Of a stretch of DNA of 64,000 bases, positions 8,997 to 16,228 are shown one piece after another. A program made the position numbers and the translations under genes. This DNA comes from Streptomyces sp. CB01580. Its GTDB lineage: Bacteria > Actinomycetota > Actinomycetes > Streptomycetales > Streptomycetaceae. The DNA lies in NCBI RefSeq assembly GCF_001905795.1, contig NZ_LIXJ01000003.1, forward strand, positions 124,001 through 188,000. Direction: 5' to 3'. The notes beneath the pieces were generated by a model that had not been told where the DNA came from, did no database searches, and worked only from the letters and a program-made list of their open reading frames with translations. The stretch's first letter is position 1, and every line of letters starts with the position of its first letter.

Positions 8997-9110
8997 GCAC
9001 CTCCGCCGTTCCTGTTCGTCACTCCTGATCCGATTCCGAGAGGTCCGCCGGCCCGCGGTACGGGCCGGCGGGACGCGTACCCGACCCGGGCCCATGAGGG
9101 GAGCCGCACC

Positions 9111-10187
9111 ATGCGCGCAGCCGTACTGCATGAGATAGGCCAGGACAAACTGGAGGTCCTCGACGACGTCGAGGCGGTGGGCTTCGGCCCGGGGAAGGTC
9201 CGGATCCGGATCCGCGCCACCGGGCTGTGCCACTCCGACCTCTCCGCGATGAACGGCGTGCTGCCCCAGCCGGCCCCCTTCATCCCCGGCCACGAGGGCG
9301 CGGGCGAGGTCGTCGACGTCGGCGACGGGGTCACCGGGCTGAAGGCGGGTGACCGGGTGCTGGTCTGCTGGCTGCCCGCGTGCGGGGCGTGCCCGTCCTG
9401 CAGGCGTGGTCAGACCCATCTCTGCCTGGCCGGCTTCATGAACGCGGGCACCCCCAACTTCAAGCGCCCCGGCGGGGACGTGTTCGGATTCGCGGGCACC
9501 GGCACCTTCACCGAGGAGGTCGTCGTCGGCGCGGGCTGCGCGGTGCCCATCCCCGACGACGTCCCGTTCGAGATCGCCGCGCTGATCGGCTGCGGGGTGA
9601 CCACGGGGCTCGGCGCGGCGATCAACACCGCACAGGTGGAGGCCGGTTCGTCGGTCGCGGTGATCGGCTGCGGCGGCGTCGGGATCTCGGCGGTCCAGGG
9701 AGCCAGGGTGCAGGGCGCCGCCCAGATCGTCGCGGTGGACCCGGTCGCGTCCCGGCGCGAGGCGGCGCTGCGGTTCGGCGCGACCGAGGCCGTGTCCCCC
9801 GACGAGTTCGCCGACGCCAGGCAGCGGATCACCGCGGGCGAGGGCTTCGACTACGTCTTCGAGGTCGTCGGCAAGTCGGCCACCGCGCGCACCGCGTACG
9901 AGAACACCCGGCGCGGTGGCACCCTCTGCATCGTCGGCGCGGGCGCGCTGGACGACCACTTCCAGGTCAACATGTTCGAGCTGTTCTTCGACGAGAAGCG
10001 CATCCTGCCCTCCATGTACGGCGGGGGCGACGTGCTCCGCTCCTACGGACGCGCCGTCGAACTGTGGCGGGCAGGCCGGATCGACCTCGAATCGATGATC
10101 ACCCACCGGGTGCGGCTGGACGGCATCAACGACGCCCTCGACCAGATGCGGACCGGGACGTCGCTGCGCACCTGCGTCGAGCTCTGA
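9111..10187 (+). CDS. Zinc-dependent alcohol dehydrogenase (MDR family)
   Basis: A 358-aa medium-chain dehydrogenase. The catalytic zinc ligands are visible as Cys in GLCHSD, His in PGHEGAGEV and Cys in LIGCGVTTGLGA. The structural-zinc lobe is CGACPSCRRGQTHLC. The Rossmann motif VIGCGGVGISAVQGA binds NAD(P). The sequence belongs to the class III-like branch often called Zn-alcohol or mycothiol-linked dehydrogenases in actinobacteria. The ATG at 9111 follows GAGGGGAG at normal distance. Between the hydratase and the SDR it could oxidise an alcohol/aldehyde released from a side chain or prepare it for CoA activation. That role is inference from context. Confidence 0.88.
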   Translation: MRAAVLHEIGQDKLEVLDDVEAVGFGPGKVRIRIRATGLCHSDLSAMNGVLPQPAPFIPGHEGAGEVVDVGDGVTGLKAGDRVLVCWLPACGACPSCRRGQTHLCLAGFMNAGTPNFKRPGGDVFGFAGTGTFTEEVVVGAGCAVPIPDDVPFEIAALIGCGVTTGLGAAINTAQVEAGSSVAVIGCGGVGISAVQGARVQGAAQIVAVDPVASRREAALRFGATEAVSPDEFADARQRITAGEGFDYVFEVVGKSATARTAYENTRRGGTLCIVGAGALDDHFQVNMFELFFDEKRILPSMYGGGDVLRSYGRAVELWRAGRIDLESMITHRVRLDGINDALDQMRTGTSLRTCVEL

Positions 10188-10252
10188 ACCCCTCGCCGCC
10201 GCTTCCGCCGTCCGCCCCGGCCCGGGCCGCCCCGGTTCCGGGCCCGGCCCAG

Positions 10253-10285
10253 GACCTCGGTCCGGATCCGGCCCGGACCGAGGTC
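10253..10285 (+). other. Perfect 13-bp hairpin between adh and SDR genes
   Basis: GACCTCGGTCCGG (10253-10265) pairs perfectly with CCGGACCGAGGTC (10273-10285) over a 7-nt loop. No T-tract follows. In the 216-base spacer it could attenuate transcription or stabilise the upstream mRNA 3' end. Confidence 0.7.
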
Positions 10286-10403
10286 CGGGACCGGGCCACG
10301 GCCACGGAACCGGGACCTGGATCGGTTCCAGGCCCCGGCCCGGGACCCGGCTGTGGCCCCGTTCCCGTACCCCCGCTCCCTCCTGAGAGGTTCCGAGAAC
10401 CCG

Positions 10404-11357
10404 ATGTCACATCCCCTGTCACTTCCTCTGGACGGCCTGAGCGCGATCGTCACGGGCGCGGGCCGCGGCCTCGGACGCGCCGAGGCGCTGGAACTCGCCC
10501 GGCTCGGCGCGTCCGTCGTCGTCAACGACTACGGGCAGGCCGGACGCGACGGCTCCGGCGAGGCGTCGGCGGACCCGGCGCAGGAGGTCGTCGAGGAGAT
10601 CCGCGCGGCGGGCGGCCGGGCGGTCGCGCACCTCGGCGACGTCTCCGACCACGAGCAGGCCCGCTCCCTGGTGGAACTGGCCGTCGACACCTACGGAAAG
10701 CTCGACATCCTGGTCAACAACGCGGGCATCCTGCGTGACCGGATGATCTTCTCGATGACCGAGGACGAATGGGACTCCGTCATCAGGGTCCACCTCAAGG
10801 GCCACTTCAACACCACGCACTTCGCGGCGGTGCACTGGCGTGCCCGCTCCAAGGAGTCCGGCGGCCCGGTGTACGGACGGGTCGTCAACACGTCCTCGGA
10901 GGCGTTCCTGGCCGGTTCGGCGGGGCAGCCGAACTATGCGGCGGCCAAGGGCGGCATCGTCGGCCTGACCACCTCCACAGCCCTCGCCCTGGCCAAGTAC
11001 GGCGTCACCGCCAACGCCATCTGCCCGCGCGCCCGCACCCGGATGACCGAGGACGTCTTCGCGGGCTTCCAGGAACCGGAGGACGGCAGGCTCGATCCGC
11101 TCGCCCCCGAGCACGTCTCGCCCCTGGTCGGCTACCTGGCCTCCCCGGCCGCGGCCCGGGTCAACGGGCAACTGCTCGTCGTGCACGGCGGAATGGTCGC
11201 GATCGCCGAACGCCCCAGGGTGGCCGCGAAGTTCGACTCGTCGAAGGAGGCGTTCACCTTCGACGAGCTGGACGAACTGCTCTCGCCGTACTATGCCGAC
11301 CGCCCGCCGAACGAGACCTTCGCGGCGGCGGAGGTGCTCGGCCTGAAACGGGGCTGA
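10404..11357 (+). CDS. Short-chain dehydrogenase, Hsd4A-like hydroxyacyl-CoA dehydrogenase
   Basis: A 317-aa SDR predicted to oxidise the 3-hydroxyacyl-CoA made by the MaoC hydratase. It has the cofactor motif TGAGRGLGRAEALE, a long insertion after VVNDYG (typical of the MFE-2/Hsd4A branch), NNAGIL, Ser in VVNTSSEAF, and Tyr178/Lys182 in NYAAAK. The length equals that of mycobacterial Hsd4A (as I recall, 317 aa), a steroid side-chain enzyme. The ATG at 10404 is preceded by a weak GAGAGG at 10385-10390. With fused ACAD, MaoC protein and Ltp thiolase it completes one beta-oxidation round. A strong terminator follows. Confidence 0.87.
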   Translation: MSHPLSLPLDGLSAIVTGAGRGLGRAEALELARLGASVVVNDYGQAGRDGSGEASADPAQEVVEEIRAAGGRAVAHLGDVSDHEQARSLVELAVDTYGKLDILVNNAGILRDRMIFSMTEDEWDSVIRVHLKGHFNTTHFAAVHWRARSKESGGPVYGRVVNTSSEAFLAGSAGQPNYAAAKGGIVGLTTSTALALAKYGVTANAICPRARTRMTEDVFAGFQEPEDGRLDPLAPEHVSPLVGYLASPAAARVNGQLLVVHGGMVAIAERPRVAAKFDSSKEAFTFDELDELLSPYYADRPPNETFAAAEVLGLKRG

Positions 11358-11484
11358 GCGGGGCGCGCACGCACCGGTACGGGAAAGGCCGGCCGCGTGC
11401 CGGTAGGGGGCCACGCACCGCGCACCGGGAACGACCACCCCCGCGCACCGGAAGCCCGGAGGCGGATGGCCCCCGGAAGCCGGA

Positions 11485-11532
11485 GACGGGTGGGCCCCGA
11501 AAGCCGAGAACGGCTTCCGGGGCCCACCCGTC
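11485..11532. terminator. Strong bidirectional hairpin terminator
   Basis: Arms of 22 bp (11485-11506 and 11511-11532) pair with one mismatch over the loop AGAA. It lies between the SDR gene (+) and a small convergent gene (-), so it can stop both transcripts. Confidence 0.88.
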
Positions 11533-11559
11533 CCTCGTCGCTGTCGTTGTTGCGCGCGG

Positions 11560-11733
11560 TCAGGCCGCCCGGCTGTCCCCCTCGGAGGGGCGGCGGTGGC
11601 GGCCGTGCGGCTGTACTGCCGTGTCGTCCGTCGACACACCCCCTCGGTGCTTTCCGGAGCCGCCGGCTTCGGCCCGTTCCGCGTCCGCCCCCTGCGGGCG
11701 CGTCTGGGTCGTGTCGGTTCGGGCTTCAGACAT
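11560..11733 (-). CDS. Small conserved-looking protein of 57 aa, function unknown
   Basis: ATG 11733 opens a 57-aa hydrophilic peptide with a Gly/Ser/Lys/His-rich centre (GGSGKHRGGVSTDDTAVQ) and a basic HGRHRRPSE end. I recall similar short proteins in many Streptomyces genomes but know no function. Codon third positions are GC-rich, as in real genes here. There is no clear ribosome site. Upstream, three head-to-tail octamers (11758-11781) look regulatory. It could be a small regulator or developmental peptide; nothing in the sequence decides. Confidence 0.6.
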   Translation of the reverse strand: MSEARTDTTQTRPQGADAERAEAGGSGKHRGGVSTDDTAVQPHGRHRRPSEGDSRAA

Positions 11734-11757
11734 GTGGGAAGTCACCCCGTCGTGATC

Positions 11758-11781
11758 GCTTACGTGCTTATGTGCTTGCGT
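11758..11781. promoter_or_regulatory. Three direct octamer repeats upstream of the 57-aa gene
   Basis: GCTTACGT, GCTTATGT and GCTTGCGT follow each other without gaps. They lie 25-48 bases before the start of the minus-strand small gene, in promoter position, and are AT-richer than the surroundings. Direct repeats of this kind suggest cooperative regulator binding. Confidence 0.5.
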
Positions 11782-11873
11782 GTGAGTGTCACCAGGGCCG
11801 AACACGCCACCGCGGCACGACAAGGCCGCCTCCGGCGACCGCCGACACGGCTGCGCGGCCCAGGCCCGAAATC

Positions 11874-13169
11874 TTAACCAGGTACCACGCGTCCCACGAG
11901 TGGTGCCTGCCCCAGTGGAACCGGCCTGCACACAGGAAGAGGCACAGCGGCGGCGGACGGTTGCATACCGCTTTCCGTACCCGCCGCGGCACCCGTCCCC
12001 GCCCAGGGACCGATACCCGCCCGCGCGTCCGCCGCCGCATCCGCAGGAAGCTCCACCGACGCGTCCAGCGACACCACCCCGCACGCCACGTTCGCGTCGG
12101 TGTACGGCAGCCTCAGCACGCCGTCCCGGGTCCACACCCCGCGCCCGGCGTGCCAGCCCTCGGGAGCGGCCACCTGGAACAGCCGACGGTCCGCCGGGCG
12201 CCACAGCCCGAGCCAACTGCCCGCCGCCCCGTCCACGCGCAGCGCCACCGCGCAGTCCTCCGGCGTCAGCATCTGCCCCGGCTGCACGGCGAACGGCGTC
12301 ACCGCCACGTCCGCCGGACACAGGCACTCCGGGAAGCGCACCGGCAGACGACTCCCCAACACCCCCCAGCCGATCCGGTCGTGGCCCGGCGCGTTCGAGC
12401 GGATCAGCAGCAGCCCGCTGTCCGGGTCGGCGAGCAGCAGCCGGTCGTCGCTGTCCGGTCCGATCTGGAGCAGCGGCGTCAGCGCGCCGCCCCGCCCCAG
12501 GTCCACGGCCACCGCCTTGACCGGTCCGCCGCCCGGCAACTCCCGGTCCAGGGCGAGCATTCGCCCGGCCCGGTCCAGCCAGACCCCTCCGGTGCAGCGT
12601 CCCGGCACCTGTGCGACCGGCTCGGGGCCGAGGACGCCGCCCGTGACCAGCCAGACGGTGGTGGACCGCTCGCCGGGCGACAGGGCGTACGCGCTGATGC
12701 CGTCCGGGCACGGCGGCAACAGCGTCAGCTCCTCGCATCCGACGGTGCCGAGCGACAGTTCACCGGTGCCGGGTCCGGTCGGGTAGAGCAGCGAGAACGC
12801 GTGCCGGTCCGCGACCCGGCGCCGGATCAGCACCCGCCCGTCGGTCAACGGCAGTACGTCCGAGTCGGGTTCCTCCGGCTGGTCGAGGGGGAGCGGCACC
12901 GCGTACGGCTCGTGCCCGTCGAGCGTCCAGCGCTCCACGAACCACGCCCGCGCGGCGGCGCCGGGCGGCTCCCCGGTCCCGTGGCACGGATCTCCGGGGA
13001 CCTCGCGCGCGGCGAGCCGGGCCGCGTACGAGCCGTCCGCCGCGATCGTGAACGCGGGCCGCGCCGCCGGTGTGTGCGGCGGGTCGTCGTCCTGCGGTAC
13101 ACCGTCCCCGGGGTCTCCGGTCGTCCCAGTGGCCCCAGCGGGCCCACCCTCGATGGCACAGACAGTCAC
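11874..13169 (-). CDS. Hypothetical cytoplasmic protein, beta-propeller-like
   Basis: A 431-aa protein I do not recognise. It starts at GTG 13169 with GGAGGTG eight bases upstream. It has no signal peptide or membrane helix. The body contains repeated short strands separated by Gly/Asp turns (DGRVLIRRRVADRH, AVAVDLGRGG, RLLLADPDSGLLLIRSN, GVWTRDGVLRLPYTDANV), which suggests a WD-like or PQQ-like propeller. A conserved-looking CLCPADVAVTPFAVQPG lies near residue 310. The C-terminal 50 residues are Ala/Gly/Pro-rich. It diverges from the siderophore-binding lipoprotein gene, but its promoter does not share the iron box closely. Confidence 0.75.
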   Translation of the reverse strand: MTVCAIEGGPAGATGTTGDPGDGVPQDDDPPHTPAARPAFTIAADGSYAARLAAREVPGDPCHGTGEPPGAAARAWFVERWTLDGHEPYAVPLPLDQPEEPDSDVLPLTDGRVLIRRRVADRHAFSLLYPTGPGTGELSLGTVGCEELTLLPPCPDGISAYALSPGERSTTVWLVTGGVLGPEPVAQVPGRCTGGVWLDRAGRMLALDRELPGGGPVKAVAVDLGRGGALTPLLQIGPDSDDRLLLADPDSGLLLIRSNAPGHDRIGWGVLGSRLPVRFPECLCPADVAVTPFAVQPGQMLTPEDCAVALRVDGAAGSWLGLWRPADRRLFQVAAPEGWHAGRGVWTRDGVLRLPYTDANVACGVVSLDASVELPADAAADARAGIGPWAGTGAAAGTESGMQPSAAAVPLPVCRPVPLGQAPLVGRVVPG

Positions 13170-13313
13170 GGTCTGATCACCTCCAGCGACAGACGGTAGT
13201 TATCGCACTGCCAGCCGAACAATGCGAGCCTCCGCACTTCACGCATAAGGGTGGTGATGTCCGTAATTCCCTGACGGATAGGGGGTGGCTGTGGTTGATC
13301 CTGGGGGACTGGC

Positions 13314-13332
13314 TAAGGTTAGGCATCCCTAA
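13314..13332 (+). promoter_or_regulatory. Iron box (DmdR/IdeR type)
   Basis: TAAGGTTAGGCATCCCTAA closely matches the actinobacterial iron-box consensus TTAGGTTAGGCTCACCTAA. It lies 46 bases before the siderophore-binding lipoprotein start, so that gene should be repressed when iron is plentiful. Confidence 0.85.
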
Positions 13333-13378
13333 GCGATACCTGTTTGACCTACGGCTTGATCGACAACTGGAGCAAGAC

Positions 13379-14422
13379 ATGTCCCTTCGTCGCCGCGGCA
13401 CCGCCGCAGTCGGCCTTGCGGTGGCCGCCGCCCTCTCCCTCTCTGCCTGCGGGAGCGGCGACGGGGGCTCCGAGGACTCCGCCAAGTCGGACAACGGCGG
13501 CGACAAGAAGGCGGCCGTCGCGACGGGCGGCAAGGACTTCGCCGACGCCGCGAAGAAGACGGCCGGGTACGGAACCGACGCCGAGGCGGGCGAGTTCCCC
13601 CGGACGGTCACCCACGCCATGGGCAGGACCGAGATCAAGGCGGCCCCCAAGCGCGTCGTCGTGCTGGACGTCGGCGAGTTCGACAACGTCGTCTCGCTGG
13701 GCGTGAAGCCGGTCGGCTACGCCCCCTCAGAGGGCGACGCGGCCATCCCCTCGTACCTGAAGAAGGACGCGGGCGACCCGAAGAACATCGGCACCATCAA
13801 CAACCTCAACCTCGAGGCGATCGCCAACCTCAAGCCCGATCTGATCCTCGGCAGTCAGCTGCGCGCCGCCGACAAGTACGACGCGCTCTCCAAGATCGCG
13901 CCGACCGTGTTCTCCATCCGCCCGGGCTTCACCTGGAAGGAGAACTACCTCCTCAACGCCGCGGCGCTGGACAGGACCGCCAAGGCGAAGACCGAACTCG
14001 ACGCCTACGAGGCGAAGGCGAAGAAGCTCGGCGACGACATCGGCGCGGACAAGCCGACCATCTCCATGGTCCGCTACATGCCGGACCGGATCCGCCTCTA
14101 CGCCAAGGCGTCCTTCATCGGCACCGTCCTCGAGGACGTCGGCCTGCCCCGGCCCAAGAACCAGCAGATCGACGACCTCGCCGCGGAGATCAGCTCGGAG
14201 AAGATCGACGAGGCCGACGCCGACTGGATCTTCACCGGCGTCTACGGGGACGTGAAGGCCACCAAGCGCGACACCACCCAGTCCAACCCGCTGTGGAAGA
14301 ACCTCAAGGCGGTCAAGGAGGGCCGGGCCAAGGACGTTCCCGACGAGACCTGGTACCTCGGCCTCGGCGTCACGGCCGCCGACCTGGTCCTCGACGACCT
14401 CCGCGCCGACCTCGTGAAGTAG
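13379..14422 (+). CDS. Iron-siderophore ABC transporter substrate-binding lipoprotein
   Basis: A 347-aa lipoprotein that should bind a ferric siderophore outside the membrane. The signal peptide ends in the lipobox LSAC (Cys about 22) followed by a Gly/Ser/Asp linker. The FepB/FhuD-type fold is shown by KRVVVLDVGEFDNVVSLGVKPVG, the NLEAIANLKPDLILGS segment and a long central helix. The ATG at 13379 has GGAG six bases upstream. No permease or ATPase gene is adjacent, so it probably feeds a shared transporter encoded elsewhere. The iron box at 13314-13332 explains its regulation. It may take up a siderophore made by another organism. Confidence 0.9.
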   Translation: MSLRRRGTAAVGLAVAAALSLSACGSGDGGSEDSAKSDNGGDKKAAVATGGKDFADAAKKTAGYGTDAEAGEFPRTVTHAMGRTEIKAAPKRVVVLDVGEFDNVVSLGVKPVGYAPSEGDAAIPSYLKKDAGDPKNIGTINNLNLEAIANLKPDLILGSQLRAADKYDALSKIAPTVFSIRPGFTWKENYLLNAAALDRTAKAKTELDAYEAKAKKLGDDIGADKPTISMVRYMPDRIRLYAKASFIGTVLEDVGLPRPKNQQIDDLAAEISSEKIDEADADWIFTGVYGDVKATKRDTTQSNPLWKNLKAVKEGRAKDVPDETWYLGLGVTAADLVLDDLRADLVK

Positions 14423-14632
14423 TTGACACGGCCGGGGCGCGGGGCGGCCTCACGGCGCGGCTGCCCCGCCCGCGGCGCGACCGGCTTCGCGGCCGGCGGG
14501 CCCGTTCCGCGGCGCCGTCGGCCGGCTGCGGCGGACCGGCGGCCACGGCCGACGGAAGGCCGGCGGCCGCGACCGACCGCGGGGCCGACGGCGACGACCG
14601 GCGGCCCTGGTCGACGGCGCGCGGCGGGCAGG

Positions 14633-14638
14633 TAGCCT
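14633..14638 (+). promoter_or_regulatory. -10 element of a probable leaderless promoter (nif3)
   Basis: TAGCCT lies 7 bases before GTG 14646, so transcription would start at or next to the start codon. No ribosome site is present there, which supports leaderless translation. Confidence 0.5.
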
Positions 14639-14645
14639 TTTCCTT

Positions 14646-15488
14646 GTGCCCCGTCTGTCTGAAGTCCTCGCCGAGATCGACGCGCTCTGGCCGCCCGAGC
14701 GGGCCGAGAGCTGGGACGCGGTCGGCACCGTCTGCGGCGACCCCGGGTCGCACGTGGACCGGGTCCTCTTCGCGGTCGATCCCGTCCAGGAGATCGTCGA
14801 CGAGGCGCTCCGGCTCGGTGCCCAGCTGATCGTCACCCACCACCCGCTCTACCTGCGGGGTACGACGACGGTCGCCGCCTCCACCTTCAAGGGCCGTGTC
14901 GTGCACACCCTGATCAAGCACGACATCGCGCTGCACGTCGCCCACACCAACGCCGACACCGCCGACCCGGGTGTCTCGGACGCCCTCGCCGGTGCCCTCG
15001 ACCTGCGCGTCGAACGGCCCCTCGTACCGGATCCCACCGACCCCGCGGGCCGTCGTGGCCTCGGCCGGATCTGTGTGCTCGACCACCCCGAGAGCCTGGC
15101 CGACTTCGCGGCCCGCGCCGCCGCCCGGCTGCCCGCCACCGCCCAGGGCATCCGGCTCGCCGGGGACCCGGCGGCCATGGTGCGCACCGTGGCGGTCAGC
15201 GGGGGGTCCGGCGACAGCCTCTTCGACGCGGTGCGCGCCGCGGGCGTCGACGCGTTCCTCACCGCCGACCTGCGCCACCACCCGGCGTCCGAGGCCATCC
15301 AGCACTCCCCGCTCGGCCTGGTCGACGCCGCGCACTGGGCCACCGAGTGGCCCTGGTGCGAACAGGCCGCGGCGCAGCTCGACGCGATTTCCGACCGCCA
15401 CGGATGGGACCTGCGGGTCCACGTCTCGAAGCAGGTCACCGACCCCTGGACCACCACCACCCACCACTCTTCTGGAGCCCCCAACTGA
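14646..15488 (+). CDS. Nif3-like dinuclear metal centre protein
   Basis: A 280-aa Nif3/DUF34 protein. The metal-binding motifs are VTHHPLYL (about 67), HTNAD (about 101) and the C-terminal DAAHWATEWP. The family forms hexameric rings with two metal ions per subunit; its reaction is unsettled, although it is often named GTP cyclohydrolase I type 2. The gene starts at GTG 14646 without a ribosome site. It is the first of three tightly overlapping genes, and its TGA stop overlaps the CTG start of the zinc-ribbon gene. Confidence 0.93.
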   Translation: MPRLSEVLAEIDALWPPERAESWDAVGTVCGDPGSHVDRVLFAVDPVQEIVDEALRLGAQLIVTHHPLYLRGTTTVAASTFKGRVVHTLIKHDIALHVAHTNADTADPGVSDALAGALDLRVERPLVPDPTDPAGRRGLGRICVLDHPESLADFAARAAARLPATAQGIRLAGDPAAMVRTVAVSGGSGDSLFDAVRAAGVDAFLTADLRHHPASEAIQHSPLGLVDAAHWATEWPWCEQAAAQLDAISDRHGWDLRVHVSKQVTDPWTTTTHHSSGAPN

Positions 15489-16228
15489 ACGCCGCGCCCG
15501 CCGACCAGATCCGACTCCTCGACGTCCAGGCCCTCGACGTCCGCCTGTCGCAGCTCGCCCACCGGCGCAAGTCGCTGCCCGAGCACGCCGAGATCGAGTC
15601 GCTCACCAGCGACCTCGCGCAGCTGCGCGACCTGCTGATCGCCTCGCAGACCGAGGAGAGCGACACCGCCCGCGAGCAGACCAAGGCGGAGCAGGACGTC
15701 GACCAGGTGCGCCAGCGGGCCGCCCGCGACCAGCAGCGCCTCGACTCGGGCGCGATCACCTCGCCCAAGGACCTGGAGAACCTCCAGCGCGAGATCACCT
15801 CGCTGGCCAAGCGCCAGGGCGACCTGGAGGACGTCGTCCTGGAAGTGATGGAGCGCCGCGAGGCCGTCCAGGAGCGCGTCACCGAGCTGTCCGGCCGGGT
15901 TTCCGCCGTCCAGGCCAAGGCGGACGACGCCACCGCCCGCCGTGACGCCGCGACCGAGGAACTCGACGGGGAGGCGGCGTCGGTCACCAAGGAGCGCGAG
16001 GTCGTCGCCGCCTCGGTCCCCGCCGACCTGCTGAAGCTGTACGACAAGCTCCGCGAGCAGCAGGGCGGGATCGGCGCCGCCCGCCTCTACCAGCGCCGCT
16101 GCGAGGGCTGCCGCCTCGAACTGAACATCACGGAGATCAACGAGGTGAAGGCGGCCTCCCCGGACACCGTGCTGCGCTGCGAGAACTGCCGTCGCATCCT
16201 GGTCCGCACGGCGGAGTCGGGCCTGTAA
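15485..16228 (+). CDS. Coiled-coil protein with C4 zinc ribbon (DUF164 type), CTG start
   Basis: A 247-aa protein with a long charged coiled coil (about 20-185) and a C-terminal zinc ribbon, CEGC...CENC (about 205-240). The family is widespread in actinobacteria and usually sits between nif3 and the RNase H-like gene; it is thought to bind nucleic acid, without a proven role. The best start is CTG 15485: it overlaps the nif3 stop (CTGA) and has GGAG seven bases upstream. No ATG, GTG or TTG near the conserved N-terminus NAAPADQIRLLDVQALD fits. Its TAA stop overlaps the next ATG by one base, so all three genes are probably translationally coupled. Confidence 0.9.
   Translation: MNAAPADQIRLLDVQALDVRLSQLAHRRKSLPEHAEIESLTSDLAQLRDLLIASQTEESDTAREQTKAEQDVDQVRQRAARDQQRLDSGAITSPKDLENLQREITSLAKRQGDLEDVVLEVMERREAVQERVTELSGRVSAVQAKADDATARRDAATEELDGEAASVTKEREVVAASVPADLLKLYDKLREQQGGIGAARLYQRRCEGCRLELNITEINEVKAASPDTVLRCENCRRILVRTAESGL

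Noticed and set aside
10389..10403. GGTTCCGAGAACC before the SDR as a third KstR-like site
   Set aside because: It is a palindrome, but it does not fit TnnAACnnGTTnnA and lies in the ribosome-binding region.
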